The translations under genes were made by a program, and so were the position numbers. 64,000 nucleotides of DNA, taken from assembly GCA_018340805.1 (NCBI GenBank), contig JACMZG010001908.1, positions 37,443,558 to 37,507,557 of the forward strand, given 5' to 3'. Positions 36,287 to 49,535 of the stretch are shown one piece after another (within the stretch, counting starts at the first letter, position 1; each line of letters begins with the position of its first letter). The notes beneath the pieces are model-generated. The model did no database searches. It saw only the letters and a program-made list of their open reading frames with translations, and was not told the origin of the DNA. The stretch comes from Microvelia longipes. Taxonomy: Eukaryota; Arthropoda; Insecta; Hemiptera; Veliidae.

Positions 36287-36594
36287 AAAATTAAATAAAA
36301 GAATTGCAATTTTAGATTATAAACCTGTGTCTTTAATTAAAATTACTTCTTACTTGGATTTTGAGACACTCTTTACAATCAGTCTAAGTTAGTAAATATT
36401 AATATTTCCTTAGTAAAAACTCGCAATTTATTGTATTGAAATACATAAACACATTAATGTTACTATATCAATTGACACAATACAATGGTTCGAGAGACAT
36501 CATGCTTGGCAAGCAAAACATATATTGAACATATATAGTAACATATATGTAAGAGAGCACAGCTCGTTTCTGGTAAATACTTCTCATTAAATTC

Positions 36595-36836
36595 TTCGGA
36601 ATTTTAATTCAAGGTCAGAGTGAGTTCAGGCTCCGTCGGTGCTCTAATGAGTTAGACGTAACGAAACACAGTGGGACATGACATTATGTCAAGCCATCGA
36701 TGATGACGAATGTCGAATGATGGAACAGTTCCCAGATGTAGCATTGCATTTTGCTTGTTACATTTCCTAGGTGTCTCTCGCACAATTATATTGTGTCAAC
36801 TATTCATGTTTTGCAAAACTCGGTAGTATCAAATGA
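36595..36836 (-). repeat. R3 interspersed repeat, copy 2
   Basis: Reverse complement of the 22621 copy over about 240 bp, ending AACTCGGTAGTATCAAATG. Its last 65 bp are also partly mirrored at about 36463-36512 (TTGACACAATACAATGG, GAGAGACATCATG, GGCAAGCAAAACA), so this copy forms a foldback with an arm outside the R3 match. Confidence 0.8.
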
Positions 36837-37169
36837 TGTAAGAGAATAATAGGAATAAACTGCTTGTAACTTCCTGTTTTGAACAACAAATCAAATTTTA
36901 GAAACTATAGCAAGTCTGTCATGAACCTTCTTAACCTAATTAGGGGTTCACGGGGATTTGATGTTTTGGTCATATGAATCTAATATTAACATACAATATT
37001 CGTTACATAAATATCAAACAAAAAATACTAAGCTCGCCATGAAACCTTAGGATTTAAATAAAAATTATTACCTTAAAGTGAAAGAATGGTACAGATAAAA
37101 AACATATCATTACCTGAAAAAAAAGAATCTATTAGAATAGAATTATTGTCTATTATTGCATTGAATTAT

Positions 37170-37194
37170 GAAAAACTCAATAGTATCAAATGAT
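37170..37194 (-). repeat. R3 terminus fragment
   Basis: GAAAAACTCAATAGTATCAAAT matches the R3 end (AAAACTCGGTAGTATCAAAT) with two or three differences. Same orientation as 36595-36836. Confidence 0.5.
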
Positions 37195-37964
37195 ATTACA
37201 TTATATAAATTGTGATACATAAGAGATCACAGTTACACAGTGATTTATTCTAATTTGTTTTATTAGAATAAAACAAATAATTCTCAACAATAAAATCATA
37301 GCAGCACAGTAATAAAAATACACCACCATTTTAACTATGTAAAGAATTGATTATAATTATTTCATTTATCACGCGATAAGGTATATTTGGAACCACCAAT
37401 TATCAAATCTAAGAATTAAATAATTAATATTCTACACATTTTTATTAACCTCGTATCAAAAGGTTCAGTCTAATTCTAACTCAGAAGAATATTACTTATA
37501 ATTATACTCAATGCTTTAATAATAAAGTAAAACATTAAATCATAAAATAAGTAACATCGATATTTTTGTAACAGTATTATTATGTTTTAACTTTTTATAG
37601 TAAATATTTTTTTTAGTAAAAATTCGTGGCAGTTTTTTGATCGGAACGTTACCTGAAAGGATTCTAGATGCTCCAGAGAAGCAATTACTCTGTTTTTATG
37701 ATAAATGGTAATTGTTCCTGAGTTTGAACTCTTGCAGCATTTTAAATCTTTCTTTCTTAAAGAAAAAAGGCACCAATATTTTTTTTTGAAAGATGTAAAG
37801 TTTTAGTAAATTGTATCAATATTATGATACAATGCTTCATGAGAGGCAAATATACAATAAGAAATCGTAAAGAGTTAAAAAGAGATACAAGCAAAATTAA
37901 ATAACACTTGTATTATTTAATATTTATATATATATTAAGTGTGTTTTTCTTATCAGCAGCAATT

Positions 37965-37999
37965 ATATTTACTGTCGAGTGTAGCGAGACAGTAAATAT
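37965..37999. repeat. 12-bp hairpin, related to a relic at 31853-31896
   Basis: ATATTTACTGTC and GACAGTAAATAT flank an 11-base loop GAGTGTAGCGA. GCAATTATATTAAC...CAGTAAATATTGC in family A copy 5 is a diverged form, so this is a small dispersed repeat. Confidence 0.6.
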
Positions 38000-39559
38000 T
38001 GCCAAGTCACTGTAGCATATATTTTTCGTTTAGCATATGATATGTTCGTTTTCTTCTTTTCACATTATTAAATTAATATGTGTTGTGAGAAAAACACATT
38101 TACGAAAATAAATAAATATCTTTATTTGTTTTTAAGCTTTTAGAGCTTATACAACAAAGAAGATGGTTACACACATATAAAAATAGTAATGTAATCTTTC
38201 TATAATAAGGTAGTACAACATAATGATTCTAAGTGTAAAAATAATAGGACAAATTTTAAAATTAAAAAAATAAACCTAAAAAGAATATTTAAAAATCTTT
38301 TTTAACATGTTTATAAGTTAATAGAAATATAAAAATACCTTTGACTTCTTTTTTTATAGAAAAGCCAATGAGCGAGGCTATATTGGTGTAAAACACATTT
38401 ATGTATAAATAGTATTTTAATATTATTAGTAATAAAAAGTAATTAAAAGATGATGTTGATTTTTTTTAATCTTCTTTACCTTGATTGCAGCTCTAAAAAC
38501 GGAAGATCTTTTACTTCCTAAGAGGTAAACGATTTTTCAATACCGTGTAGGTACGTATTGAAAATACTCTTTAAGTCAATACATACTCTTAAAGAGGTTA
38601 GCTATGATTTTAGGCTGTAAAGTTCCTATTTCGTAGCCTGTAATTCTAAAAAATAAATTATAATATGTGAAACTTTTCCTCAAACATATTCGAATACAAA
38701 AATTAAAAACGTATTATCTGATTTAAATCGTATCGAGCGCCGTTTCCTATGACTAATCATTTAGGAAAAAGAAAAAAAATAATAAGCTTAATCATTTTAA
38801 AACGCAAAAATTGTCATTTTTACATTTTACTTATAGTTTAACAGTGCAAAATTAATAATTTCTACCCATTCATAATTTCCAGCATTATTCTGACTGACAT
38901 AAAGCAGATATAATTTGTTTTACAATTTCCACGGTACTCCAACTACATAAGCAGAATCCAAATTTTCATTTTGAGGATGCTTAATAAATTATTCAAAAAA
39001 ATAAATTATATTGTATTAGAGGTTTTTTTATAGGATTAATATAATTTTCATTTTTTTATTTTTCTTTTAATTTTTTATATTCTTTAAAAACTATATTGGA
39101 ATGATGTTTGAGCTTTCCCACGAGTTATATATGTTATATGATAGTTATTTCTTTAACATCAATAATTTTTACAAAACTAGTGATTATATAGCAAAATAAA
39201 ATATTATTTGATGATTGATAATTTATTCTTTTATCATAAGTTATATTTTAGAGCAATATATCAAACGGACCGAAGGGTTAAAGTATTGACAGTTTACTCT
39301 ATGTGATGTATGTTGAATATTATTAGGATTTGAATTTATATTTAGTGTTTTGTTTTTAAATGTATTATTAAACGTTAAAATAAAATTGTATGATTTCGAA
39401 TAAATAAATACATAATATGTTAACCAAACAAGAATTTATGTGTTTTGTCAAGATTTTTGATACTTATACGCATAACTAGTATCTTCACGATTAAAACGTT
39501 TATTCGAGAGGCGACTTTCGATAACTTCTGGTCATCATCAGTCATGCTTGAATAAGTGT

Positions 39560-39652
39560 TAAAAACTAAATAAATTTTTAGCCTCATTCAAGCCAACATT
39601 TAGGCAATCATTCAAGCCTGAATTATTAGCTTCATTCAAGCCAGAAGTACAC
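39560..39652. repeat. Short tandem repeat of CATTCAAGCC
   Basis: Three units of about 23-27 bp, each with ATTCAAGCC (39587, 39609 and 39636). Confidence 0.6.
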
Positions 39653-39856
39653 GAATGTTGAGTTTCGAATAAACTTTTTAATTGTAGAAGAATGGTTATG
39701 TATTTATTCATCTGTAACTTCACACAGCAGCAATCCAGAAATATATTTAACAGTAGTAAGGGAGAGAATAATTCTTAGATGGACTTAAGTAAAATATCAC
39801 AATGATAAGGGGCCTAAAAGTGGTGTGGCAGTTTCCAATACGCCACTCGCACATAC

Positions 39857-40091
<235 letters not shown>

Positions 40092-40871
40092 CTGATCCAT
40101 AAGCTTCAGTTTCAATAAAAAAAGCAATTCTCAAAAACTTTATTAATTATAATTTAACCCCACCCCCCGTAAAACTATACCGAAAAACCACGGAACTACA
40201 CACTTTTAGTAATTTACCTACAGAAGATAAAAATCGGAAGAGGACCCTAAAACATTACTTCTGAACCAAACATAAGATAATTAAAAACATTTTTCTCCAA
40301 TTTGATGAACTAGAAACACTAATTAATCAGAATGACGTTCCACTGAAATCAGACACGAGTTTGAATTGTCTGACAGAAAAGAAATGTCTTATTCAACGCT
40401 TGGCTTGCTCAACACAACCTATTAATGCATGATATCAATTTTTTTCTACCCCATTTTCCCTTATCATAAAAAGGGTCTTCTTATCAAAATATTATCAGTT
40501 TTGACTAATGTTAAGTCATTTATATTTTTCCTTACTCTCAACCCAAAACATTTCTAAAATGTGTTCTTAACTTAAATAGGATTTTATCACATCTGTAACC
40601 ATATGTTGTGTATCGAAATAAACTCACTTTTAAAGGTTTTTAATATTATTTCACATTTAAAGCAAAAATATTATGATTACGTTAACAATTAAGAGACGAA
40701 AAATGTATAAAATTATTGGTTTTTTGACATAAAAATAGCCGTACATTAGCATTACCCACATTTAGGTTAAATTATGAATTTTAAGAACGTTTATATAATG
40801 TTAATTTTACAAATAGAATCAGTATCTATTATTTATGATGTTTTAATAATAATAATTGTCCAATTTTTACT

Positions 40872-41162
40872 TTTCCTCATTTATAACGGAAGTAGATAGG
40901 AAAAGTATTGTCTTGGCAAAAAATCCGAAACCTAAATGAAACCAGAATTATCCGTTTCAGGTGTTTTTAAGACCTCCTGACAAGGTTTTACAAAATTGTC
41001 TGTCTGTATGAGTGTTTGTGTCTGTTGTCATCGTAACTTAGTATAAATTAACGACTTGTACACTTTGAGGACGAGCGAAGCGAGTCCGAAGTCCGATGGG
41101 AGAATGAGCGGAACAAATCCGATATGACGAGGAAAAGTTCCGATATACGCCGTACCCTATGT
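40872..41162 (+). repeat. Family A interspersed repeat, copy 7 (internally deleted)
   Basis: The hairpin end ACTTTTCCTCATTTATAACG and GATAGGAAAAGTATTGTC, then CAGAATTATCCGTTTCAGGT, GTCTGTCTGTATGAGTG, TGTCATCGTAAC, then directly GAGGACGAGCGAAGCGAGTC and ATGGGAGAATGAGCGGAAC, ending ACGCCGTACCC. About 300 bp of the internal part is missing, so this is a short form with both ends. Confidence 0.8.
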
Positions 41163-44138
41163 TTCTCGTTTATTTTAATTATTCTATCAAAACCAATAAT
41201 GTAAATTTAGCGTTAGTATAATATTTAGGGTTCTTTCAAATTAATCAGTTCAAATTAATCACTAATCATTTCTTGGCAAATACTGTTTCAACTTCTAAAA
41301 ATTTAGGCGAGGAGGTCCGCATACGCGGGATATTTTATTTGAAATGATTGGTTTCTTGTTCAACCAATGTGGTTCTTGTTTAAGTTTTTAGTTTATGCTT
41401 CAACAGTCGGTATAGTGAAAACTCTACCCTCGTTTTTGAACTTCCTTGGTTTTTTTAAAGAACTGCGCTTGTTTATTCAATAGATTGAACAAAAACATCC
41501 ATGTAATAGTTAAATCAGTTCTGCACTACTAAGCTAAGCTTCGACATATTTTAGCGCATTTCCTTTGGAAATGCTTGAAACATATTCTGACTATGAAACA
41601 TACAATGAAAAATTGAGCAAGAACTAATTCAAATTCAAAAATACTTTATTGGCTTAGGTACAAACAACCTGTTACCTGAGTGGCATGTATAATAAACATT
41701 ACAATAAAATAAAAAAAACGTACAACTAATTAGCGAGATAATTGAATTTCATATCAAAATGAAGATTTATATATTTTAATGAAAGAAAAGGTAAATCCTA
41801 AGTTTATTAAATAGATAAAAAATATTAATAATAATAAAAATTTAAAAGGAAATTAAAACTATCTTCGTATAGTTAGTTAATCACAACCATAGGTTAGGAT
41901 TCTACATTAGGGTTTTTAAGGATTTGATTGATACAAAAACACCCGAAATGTTACATCTCATACATTTTACATTTTCCTATTCTTTTAAGTACAGTAGTCT
42001 ATATATTTTCAACATGTCCTTCTTAAGAGAATTGAATAAGTCTTATAAAACAAAACATTAAAAATATAAAACAAAAATAAGAAATATTTTCTTTAGCTAA
42101 TTTGCACCCTTGTAAATATCTAAAAAGTAATAAACCTAGGCAGTTTTTCCAGACTCGGAAAACCTTTGCCTGGACCCCAGGTGCAATTAATAATACCAAG
42201 AAGTAAAGAATTGTTAAGCAACCATATCTTTTTAGGAAAATAAAAAAAATCTCACAATTATAATCTCCCTTTTCTTATAATATATTATCAAGATGTTTTC
42301 TTTTTCGTTTTTCTAGTATTTTTTTGCAAACAGAAATGAAGTTTATGCACAGATGTTATGAAGAAACTCGTGAGCCGAAATATAAGTTTTTACCTTTTTC
42401 AATTTTTAATTTAAAATATTAGTAATGCTATTTATTTTTTAGAATAACGGTAAAGTAAACATTTTACAACTTTTAAATATGCTGTTCATGTGTATTTTAT
42501 AATTTTATAAATAAATATATAATTTGTATATACATAGCTAGATGTTATACTTTTCAGCAGTAAAGTAATGTTGCAGCAAAAAATAATACATTAGGACATA
42601 AAATAATATACGCTGAGATGTAAAAATTACGCAGAGATAAAATAATACGGTGAGATGTACAATAATATGATTATTCGTAAAATAATACGCTGAGGTGTAC
42701 AATAATATGATTATACGTAAAATAATACGCTGAGATGTAAAATAATATGCTGAAAAATAAAATAATACGCTGGAATGTCAAATAATATGCAGCGTAATTT
42801 ATATAAAACCCTTTATCCAGCAACGTATAGAAGGTTTAGAGAGCTATAATAAATGTATTTCTAATTGAAATTAAAATTTATAAATGCTGTCACGTAAAAC
42901 AAGGTATTGTAGATAAAAGTCGTAGGCATTTTATTTCCCTCGCACGTAAAGTATTTAATTCCAAACTGAATTTCCAGTATGAAGAAGATTAAAAAGATAA
43001 ACAACATAAATCTATAGAAATGCGAATAATAGTTGTAGAAATAAATATTAAATAGTTAAACTGCATCCAAATCTGACATAAAGTTTGAATAAATAACCCT
43101 TACCGGTTGCTGTACAATGTTTTGATAAAACAACTGCAATGAAGAGAGACAAACAGATAAAAATAATGATAACAACGACGCTTTCATAGAAAATGGAAAA
43201 GCTGGACCAAAAGATAAGGATCCGACGTGGAAATATTGGCGGCTGTTGAGCCAGATATTACTGTAGAGAGGGAGTTTTGGAAAATTTCAAACCTCTCGTT
43301 GCGTATTTATTTTGAGCGTTAGTAAAAAAATGTCCCACCCCTCTAAAACCATTTGTAAAGATAACAGTCAAGCTTCCCCCTCCTTCTTCGCTTCCATCCT
43401 GAATACGTTCACGCATTTCTCTCTTTTTACAATATACATATATATTTATGAAAATGAATCAATCGCGTACAAATACTAAGGGGGGAAAAATTTTAAACAT
43501 GCAAACATCATTCGTCTTCTTTACCCCCCCCCCTCATTCTTCCCAACCAAACAAAAACAAAAAACTCTTTCCAGATAACAACAAACTAAAATATTTCATA
43601 CGTCATTTTAACGTTGGTAATATTTTAAAATTTGAACAATAATAGTTAAACGAACCAAAGACCATAATACAAAGCATTATACACATAATGGAAAGAATAG
43701 AGGCTTAAAGTGTGATAGAAACAAGTTTCAACTAAAAACACTACAACGTACAACAGTAAAGTGCAAATATGTAGAAAGTAAAGATAATAATAGTGTACAA
43801 AATGAGAAAGGAGTAAGGTCTGCAGTGTTAGATTACTGAAAAACTAACACCCTGTAAATAAAATCTAATTCAACCACTAAAGCTATGGATAACCACTCTT
43901 GAAAACAATTTTTTTTTCAAGAATATATATCATTAATATGGGTTTGAAGCAATTTTAACTCGCTTTCTTTGTCAATAAAGAAAATTTAGCAACAAAATAT
44001 TTAATTGAACAGTCTAATTACATACTCTGCTATAAGTTACGTAAGTGTAAAAAGAAACAAATTTTACCACAATCAGTTCTTATTTTAATTAAACTAATAC
44101 AAGACGTCACCTATGTATACTTACTCCCTACTACAGTG
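41163..44138. other. AT-rich stretch with one minisatellite
   Basis: Apart from 42581-42799 nothing is supported. The frame 43448-43642 is low-complexity. Confidence 0.45.
42581..42799. repeat. 20-bp minisatellite, about 10 units
   Basis: Unit AAATAATACGCTGAGATGTA. Several units keep exactly 20 bp. A 60-bp block containing ATAATATGATTATACGTA is itself duplicated (42641-42700 versus 42701-42730), which shows higher-order expansion. Confidence 0.85.
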
Positions 44139-44140
44139 TA

Positions 44141-44299
44141 ACACACGGCTAAAATCAGTTGACAGCGTGGGAAAATAATACCAGGGAGCCAATGAGGTTA
44201 TTCCTAGATGTTAAACCACGCCCACCATTTCAAATCGGACCAAGCTCATTGGTTTTTAACACTATTTTCCCAATCTGTCAACTGATTTTAGCCATGTGT
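44141..44299. mobile_element. 159-bp MITE with TA target duplication
   Basis: ACACACGGCTAAAATCAGTT (44141 on) is mirrored by AACTGATTTTAGCCATGTGT (ending 44299): 25 bp with one mismatch, and similarity continues inward (GGGAAAATA / TATTTTCCC, CCAATGAG / CTCATTGG). TA lies on both sides (44139-44140 and 44300-44301). Size, inverted ends and the TA duplication fit a Tc1/mariner-type MITE. Confidence 0.85.
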
Positions 44300-44301
44300 T
44301 A

Positions 44302-45068
44302 AACTACAATGGACCCGTAGGGTCACTTTAGTAGTTCCATAGTACCGAATGACATTTTACAGATAACCCCTAGAGTTTATGCGCACATTGCAACCTGGAA
44401 AGACCTTGGTACTTCCACCCTTTCCCCCCTTATGCAACTATGACAAGTTCACAGCTTGTTTAGTACCAGAAAGAGAGTTATAATCTTATACTACAAAAGG
44501 ATGGACTCGAGTCATAAAGCACAGTAAATATTGTGATTGCTTGCTAGTTAAACAAGCGCTAGTGCCAAACTTCGCTGGTCCTCCCTCTAGTAAGTCTCTA
44601 TGTTTAGTTCACTTTCTCTTGTCCCACTAGCTACTCTGATCTCATAATTCACCTGCAACTAGTTTTACCCATCACACGAGATCCTCTAGTCTCATCAGAT
44701 GCTCATTATACTAACTTCTCTGTCCGTTCCGGTACAGCAAGGTAAATCCTAGTCTCCACTTCTCATTGCTCGGTCCGAAGGTTCATGATCTTCCCGACCC
44801 TTTACCGGCCCCCATAACTTTGTCATTACCTGAGTTAGAGACAACGGAACTTGGATGCCGACTTCTCATGGACTAAATTCAACACCACATTTGCGTAACT
44901 GCAAAAGGAAACCAAAACCTAGGCTTGTTTGGGCGGTCTTGAATTTGAGACCTCCCGAGAGAACGGTCAGAGAACAAGGGATAACCTTATATAAGTTCAT
45001 CCCCCGACTGGATTAAACCTTGGACTTCCAGGTAAGTCCAGCGCTCTACTACTGAGCTACCGGTCTTC
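44302..45068 (-). repeat. GC-richer island with a tRNA-like head
   Basis: Base composition is clearly more GC than on either side. On the minus strand from 45066 it begins GACCGGTAGCTCAGTAGTAG (box A-like) and about 45 bases later has GGTTTAATCC (box B-like). The anticodon arm would have a 12-base loop and the T arm does not close, so it is not a functional tRNA. About 650 bp of complex sequence follows on the minus strand with no long frame. It could be a long SINE, a composite repeat or a decayed gene. I do not recognise it. Confidence 0.45.
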
Positions 45069-46889
45069 AGTATTATTTAATTAATACTTGACATAAATCA
45101 TATGCTGCGTCATGCTTCATTTCAAATGCAATCAAAATATCAAAAAGATAAATATAATGCGTTTAAACCCGTCAGTAAAAAATCTGCTTTGAGAGTATGA
45201 ATAATAAAACAATAAAATATTTTTGTTACAATTTCATACATCCAAATAAAATCTTGAGGGATGCTCACCCTTTAGAAACCAAGGGAATCAAAAAATACAC
45301 CCCCTCAATTCATAGCAACCCCTACATATATACTTGATAGCTTGTAGAATTATTAAGAGTTAAAGGTATGGCAAGGAACGAGATGCTAAGAGCATTAATA
45401 AATGATAACCAAGTTGTCGAATATCCGAAATATAACCTACCCCTAAGTTAGCACTGCTTGCTAGATAAAAAATATTTCTATCATTAACTATTTACAGGGT
45501 TATTTTTTCACTGGATGAATGCTTTAGGGGAAGCGTGTTTATATTTTGTTTTGTGTAAGTAATAACCAGAAAAAGATTGTATACATGTGTTTAAAACGAG
45601 TCGAAAGAGGAAAAAACAAATTAAATTATAAAGCTGGAGGTGTAATATTTAAAATGTTACAAGATAGAGTTAGTAAAAATATTGTAGGAGTTTAAAATTG
45701 AAGCGTTAAACCAGATATAAAAACAAAAAAGAAAAAATAATTTTATATACTGAATCCTGTATAATATAGTGTTTTCACCATATAATATATATAAATGTAT
45801 AGGTATATACATGTATAAAATATTTTAAGGGGGGAGGGGTGTGAATTTTGGACCTCACAAAAAATACGATTGTGTGGTTTATATTGAAGGGTTATGTTGA
45901 ACACATGTGAAGCAACAGAAAGGGATATCAAACCTCCTCCTTCCAAACACAGATAACAAATTATTCAGAGCCCCCCTCCAACAGAAAAACACGACCAAAT
46001 ATAATAAAATTGATGCTGTTTTTTATATACTATCTATATATACAATTTTTACAACAAATATAAAACAGCCCAACTCTTTTTTTAACAGTGTAAAATATTT
46101 TGTATTTATTCATGGTATCCTACCTCAAATTCCTGCCCCCTCCCTTAAGGGAATATAACACATTTACAGTAGAAAACGATTTATCATCCCTAACCACCAC
46201 TCATATCATTCTTGGACCCATCTAACTGGCCACAAAAACCAAATATATATTTATAATATAATACCTCAACAATACGAGCCAACAACCAAAAAGCCTCAGT
46301 CCCACCATAACATTGGTTTCGTGATATGTTATCTTCTCTTTTATTATTCTATATAGATATAAATAATATTTTTATAGGTCTTTTATTGTAATACAACAAT
46401 ATAACATTGGATCCTTTGTTGTAATTTATTGTAGGTAAAATTTTGAATAGATAATAAATAATAAAAGTAAATTATAATACTTTTCGTGTAACATTGCAAT
46501 ACTATATTATTTTATCCAAAGAAAATAACTAAAAATGGCAAAAATACAAAATCTATATTTACTTTATATTAAAAATTAAAACCACAATTAATAGTTATTT
46601 ATTATTGTGGTTTTAATAAATAACTACTAAATAACACCATGGAGTAAAGAATGCTATTAATTCCTAGAGCTGCTATTTGGTTCCTAAGACGAAAGTCCAG
46701 GTATTAAAAAAGTCATGACAATTAACTACCGAGGCGAAGCTAAATATTGCGAGGGAAAAGTAGTATTTTACTCCCAAGTGCATACAAGATTTTATCTCCA
46801 GACGTTGACGACATTAAATTATTGCTATATTCTTATTTTCATACGTTTTGATTTGTTGAAATTTTTCGGAGTCAGACTCTCTCTTAAAT
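45069..46889. other. AT-rich stretch, nothing coding
   Basis: The overlapping frames at 45743-46158 on both strands are chance openings. The hairpin at 46575 is listed. Confidence 0.45.
46575..46617. repeat. 14-bp perfect hairpin
   Basis: ATTAAAACCACAAT / ATTGTGGTTTTAAT with a 15-base AT loop. Confidence 0.7.
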
Positions 46890-47034
46890 TAAAGGGGTAC
46901 CATCCCCCAAAAAATTAAAAATTTAATGAATGCTATAAAAATAAACTTATTAAGTAGATAATAACAACTTTTTTTAGCCTGAAACGGATTTTGAGCCAAT
47001 AAAAATACAATCTTTGGTCTGGTACCCCTTATAC
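46890..47034. mobile_element. Short inverted-repeat element (possible MITE)
   Basis: AAGGGGTACCATCCCCC near 46890 and TGGTCTGGTACCCCTT ending near 47034 share an 11-bp inverted core (AAGGGGTACCA / TGGTACCCCTT) about 145 bp apart. It directly abuts family A copy 8. Short ends, so tentative. Confidence 0.35.
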
Positions 47035-47051
47035 AATTTGTCTTTTTTTAT

Positions 47052-47142
47052 TCTGAGGAAAAGCGAAGCTAGTCTAAAATAGTGAGGATGAGCGTAGCGA
47101 ATCCGATGTGGTTTCGAGGTACCCCCAACCGTTTTTTGCTGC
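47052..47142 (+). repeat. Family A interspersed repeat, copy 8 (terminal fragment)
   Basis: CTGAGGAAAAGCGAAGCTAG and GAGGATGAGCGTAGCGAATC, then CGATGTGGTTTCGAGGTACC. These are the two internal motifs and the terminus only. Confidence 0.7.
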
Positions 47143-48645
47143 TTTGCGAAAAAGAACAGTTGATTTCTTTAAAGTTATGTTTTATAGACTGAGTGACCCG
47201 ACTTTACTTGTAAGAAAGTCTCAAGATTTTCAAAAGAAAAACAAATATTAAAGAGATTGACAGAAAAGAATACAGATATAATATGTCTGCATAATATCTG
47301 TATCATATAGGATAATATATAATTAAAATATTAAAAATAATAAATTAGCATAATTAATTACAATTTTATATTTTAATATGAACCGCTTAATTTATTATTG
47401 TAGTGAATATTTGTATGACTCATTTATATTCAGAAATATGAAAGACAACCGAGAATCGAGAGTTCTCTAAAGATTATACAGGGAATACAAATATTTTTAG
47501 ACAGATATTGATTTAATCTATTTAATCCACCATCCTAACATAATTCATTTTTATACTTATTAAAACAATAAAGAAATAGTAAATAATTTAATAGTTTATG
47601 GATCATAAAAAAACTTGTGTTGTAATACTGTAATTTATTTTTTCACCCTCGAGACTGGCTTGTTTTCTTATTTATTTTATTTGATGATTTCTAATACGAA
47701 TGCAATGACCATAGTAATAACAAAGGTTAACAATAAAAGTATAAACAATAACATAAAAACAGAGAAAGATCAATTACAGTTGATTAAAAAAAACTTGAAA
47801 TAAGTTTAATCCTCTACATAAAACAAGAAAGAAAATAAATTAAAAGAAAAAATAACACAATAAAAAAATAATCATAATTTCACAATCAAAGTTTATATAA
47901 AAAAAAATAATTAAATAAGCATTAATTTATTAAACGACATACATAACAGGAAAAAGAAAACTTAAAACTGCCAGAGAAAGTTATTAATACTTAAACAAGT
48001 TTAACAATAACCCTTAATAACTTTTCTAATAATATTGTAAACCAAACAAAAAATATAAGTAAACATAAGAAATAAATAAGAAAAGGCAACCGAGGGGGTA
48101 AAAATTGTTATTTATACTATAATATTCTATTAATAATAAGTAGTGTTTAAGAAGTGATCACATAATGATATTTATTAATAATTTATTAATAATTTTGTTT
48201 TATTATTTTTTATTGACAAATGTGACGTTTGTCCGTGTGTTGTATCATTAGCTAAGTATATATTTAGAGGACACAGTAATGTGTTTTACTAAGAATAGGG
48301 CTACATTATTAATATTTGAGCTTAATGTCTTTTTAACTTAAGAGTTGATAACCATGTTAAGGTCGATTTAAACCGTACGAAGCTCAATGTATTTATACCT
48401 AAAATAAGGCAAAGCATGAGACAATGATAAGACACTTTTTTTATAATAAAAGAATTTAAGTTTTAGTTTCTGAAGATCCCAATTATAGAAATTAAAAAAA
48501 ATGTATTACTATTTGAAGCAAAATTTTTAAATAAAGTCAAATTACTTTTCTTTTTATATAGTAGCTTGAGCGATTTTTCATTAACAAATATTACGACATT
48601 CTTTGGATGAATGGATTGGAGAGGGGGAATAGATTTAGATACACA

Positions 48646-48646
48646 G

Positions 48647-48708
<62 letters not shown>
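48646..48708. repeat. (TA)n microsatellite
   Basis: About 60 bp of TA units with two slips. Confidence 0.93.
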
Positions 48709-48710
<2 letters not shown>

Positions 48711-49535
48711 CTTTGCCAAGCAGTGGTTAGAAGCCAAAAGACCGCAATAAAATTAGCATGATTTTGTAGAAAAATAAAATTTATGGCTTCTAGTAGACAT
48801 TTAATGAAAAGAGTGGGTCACATTTTTTACTATCTGAGCGCTTTCTTATAAGAAGAACTATTTTGTTAATTTTCTCATTCAAAGTACAATTAGTTCTGTT
48901 GAATCCACAAAGATCTTACAGTTTACAGGTTAAGTTAAGTTCAAGCTTAACTTAAGTTACAGCTATATTTCTTACAGCTTCAACTCAAAACAACGCGAGG
49001 CCTACAGAAAAATAACATTTCAACCGTTTAAGCCATAATATTAGTATTCTTCAACTAGGGTTAATGTTCTACTAAGCTCTGCAGAGTTCAGATCTTATTT
49101 ACTAATTTTTTCGTAGGAAAAAATTGCGGCTGGAGTTACTTAAATAAGCCGCGTCATAGATTTAAAAAAATTGTATTACTAATTCTCATAAATAATTAAT
49201 TAATGATCGGGTGGTACTTTGTTATGCATTGATTGGACTCCGATATCATTATCATTAACAACTGGGTAAAAATTAAACTCACTTAATGACCTTTATTGAT
49301 TCATTACTTATTAAATACGGCTATTATTACGGTTTTTTGACTTCATTTAATGGATAATTACTAGTTTTCTTAGACATTTGATAAAAAGGGTTTTTGTTGT
49401 AATTAAGTTTGTTTTATTTATATTATTGAATATAGATTAGCTGATTTCATTTTTTCTCTGACATAAAAATGCAGATAGAATTACACCTGGAGTTTAATAA
49501 TCAAAACTATCCTTTTAATAATAAATCAATTAAGT

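Larger units (their letters stand above)
37195..39856. other. AT-rich stretch with small repeats only
   Basis: Holds the hairpin 37965-37999 and the CATTCAAGCC repeat; otherwise nothing recognised. Confidence 0.45.

Noticed and set aside
41066..41090. GAGCGAAGCGAG text as bacterial contamination
   Set aside because: The motif is embedded in ten related copies within AT-rich eukaryotic repeats; it belongs to family A.
44990..45068. Functional tRNA gene on the minus strand
   Set aside because: The anticodon loop would be 12 bases and the T stem does not pair; treated as the head of a SINE-like repeat.
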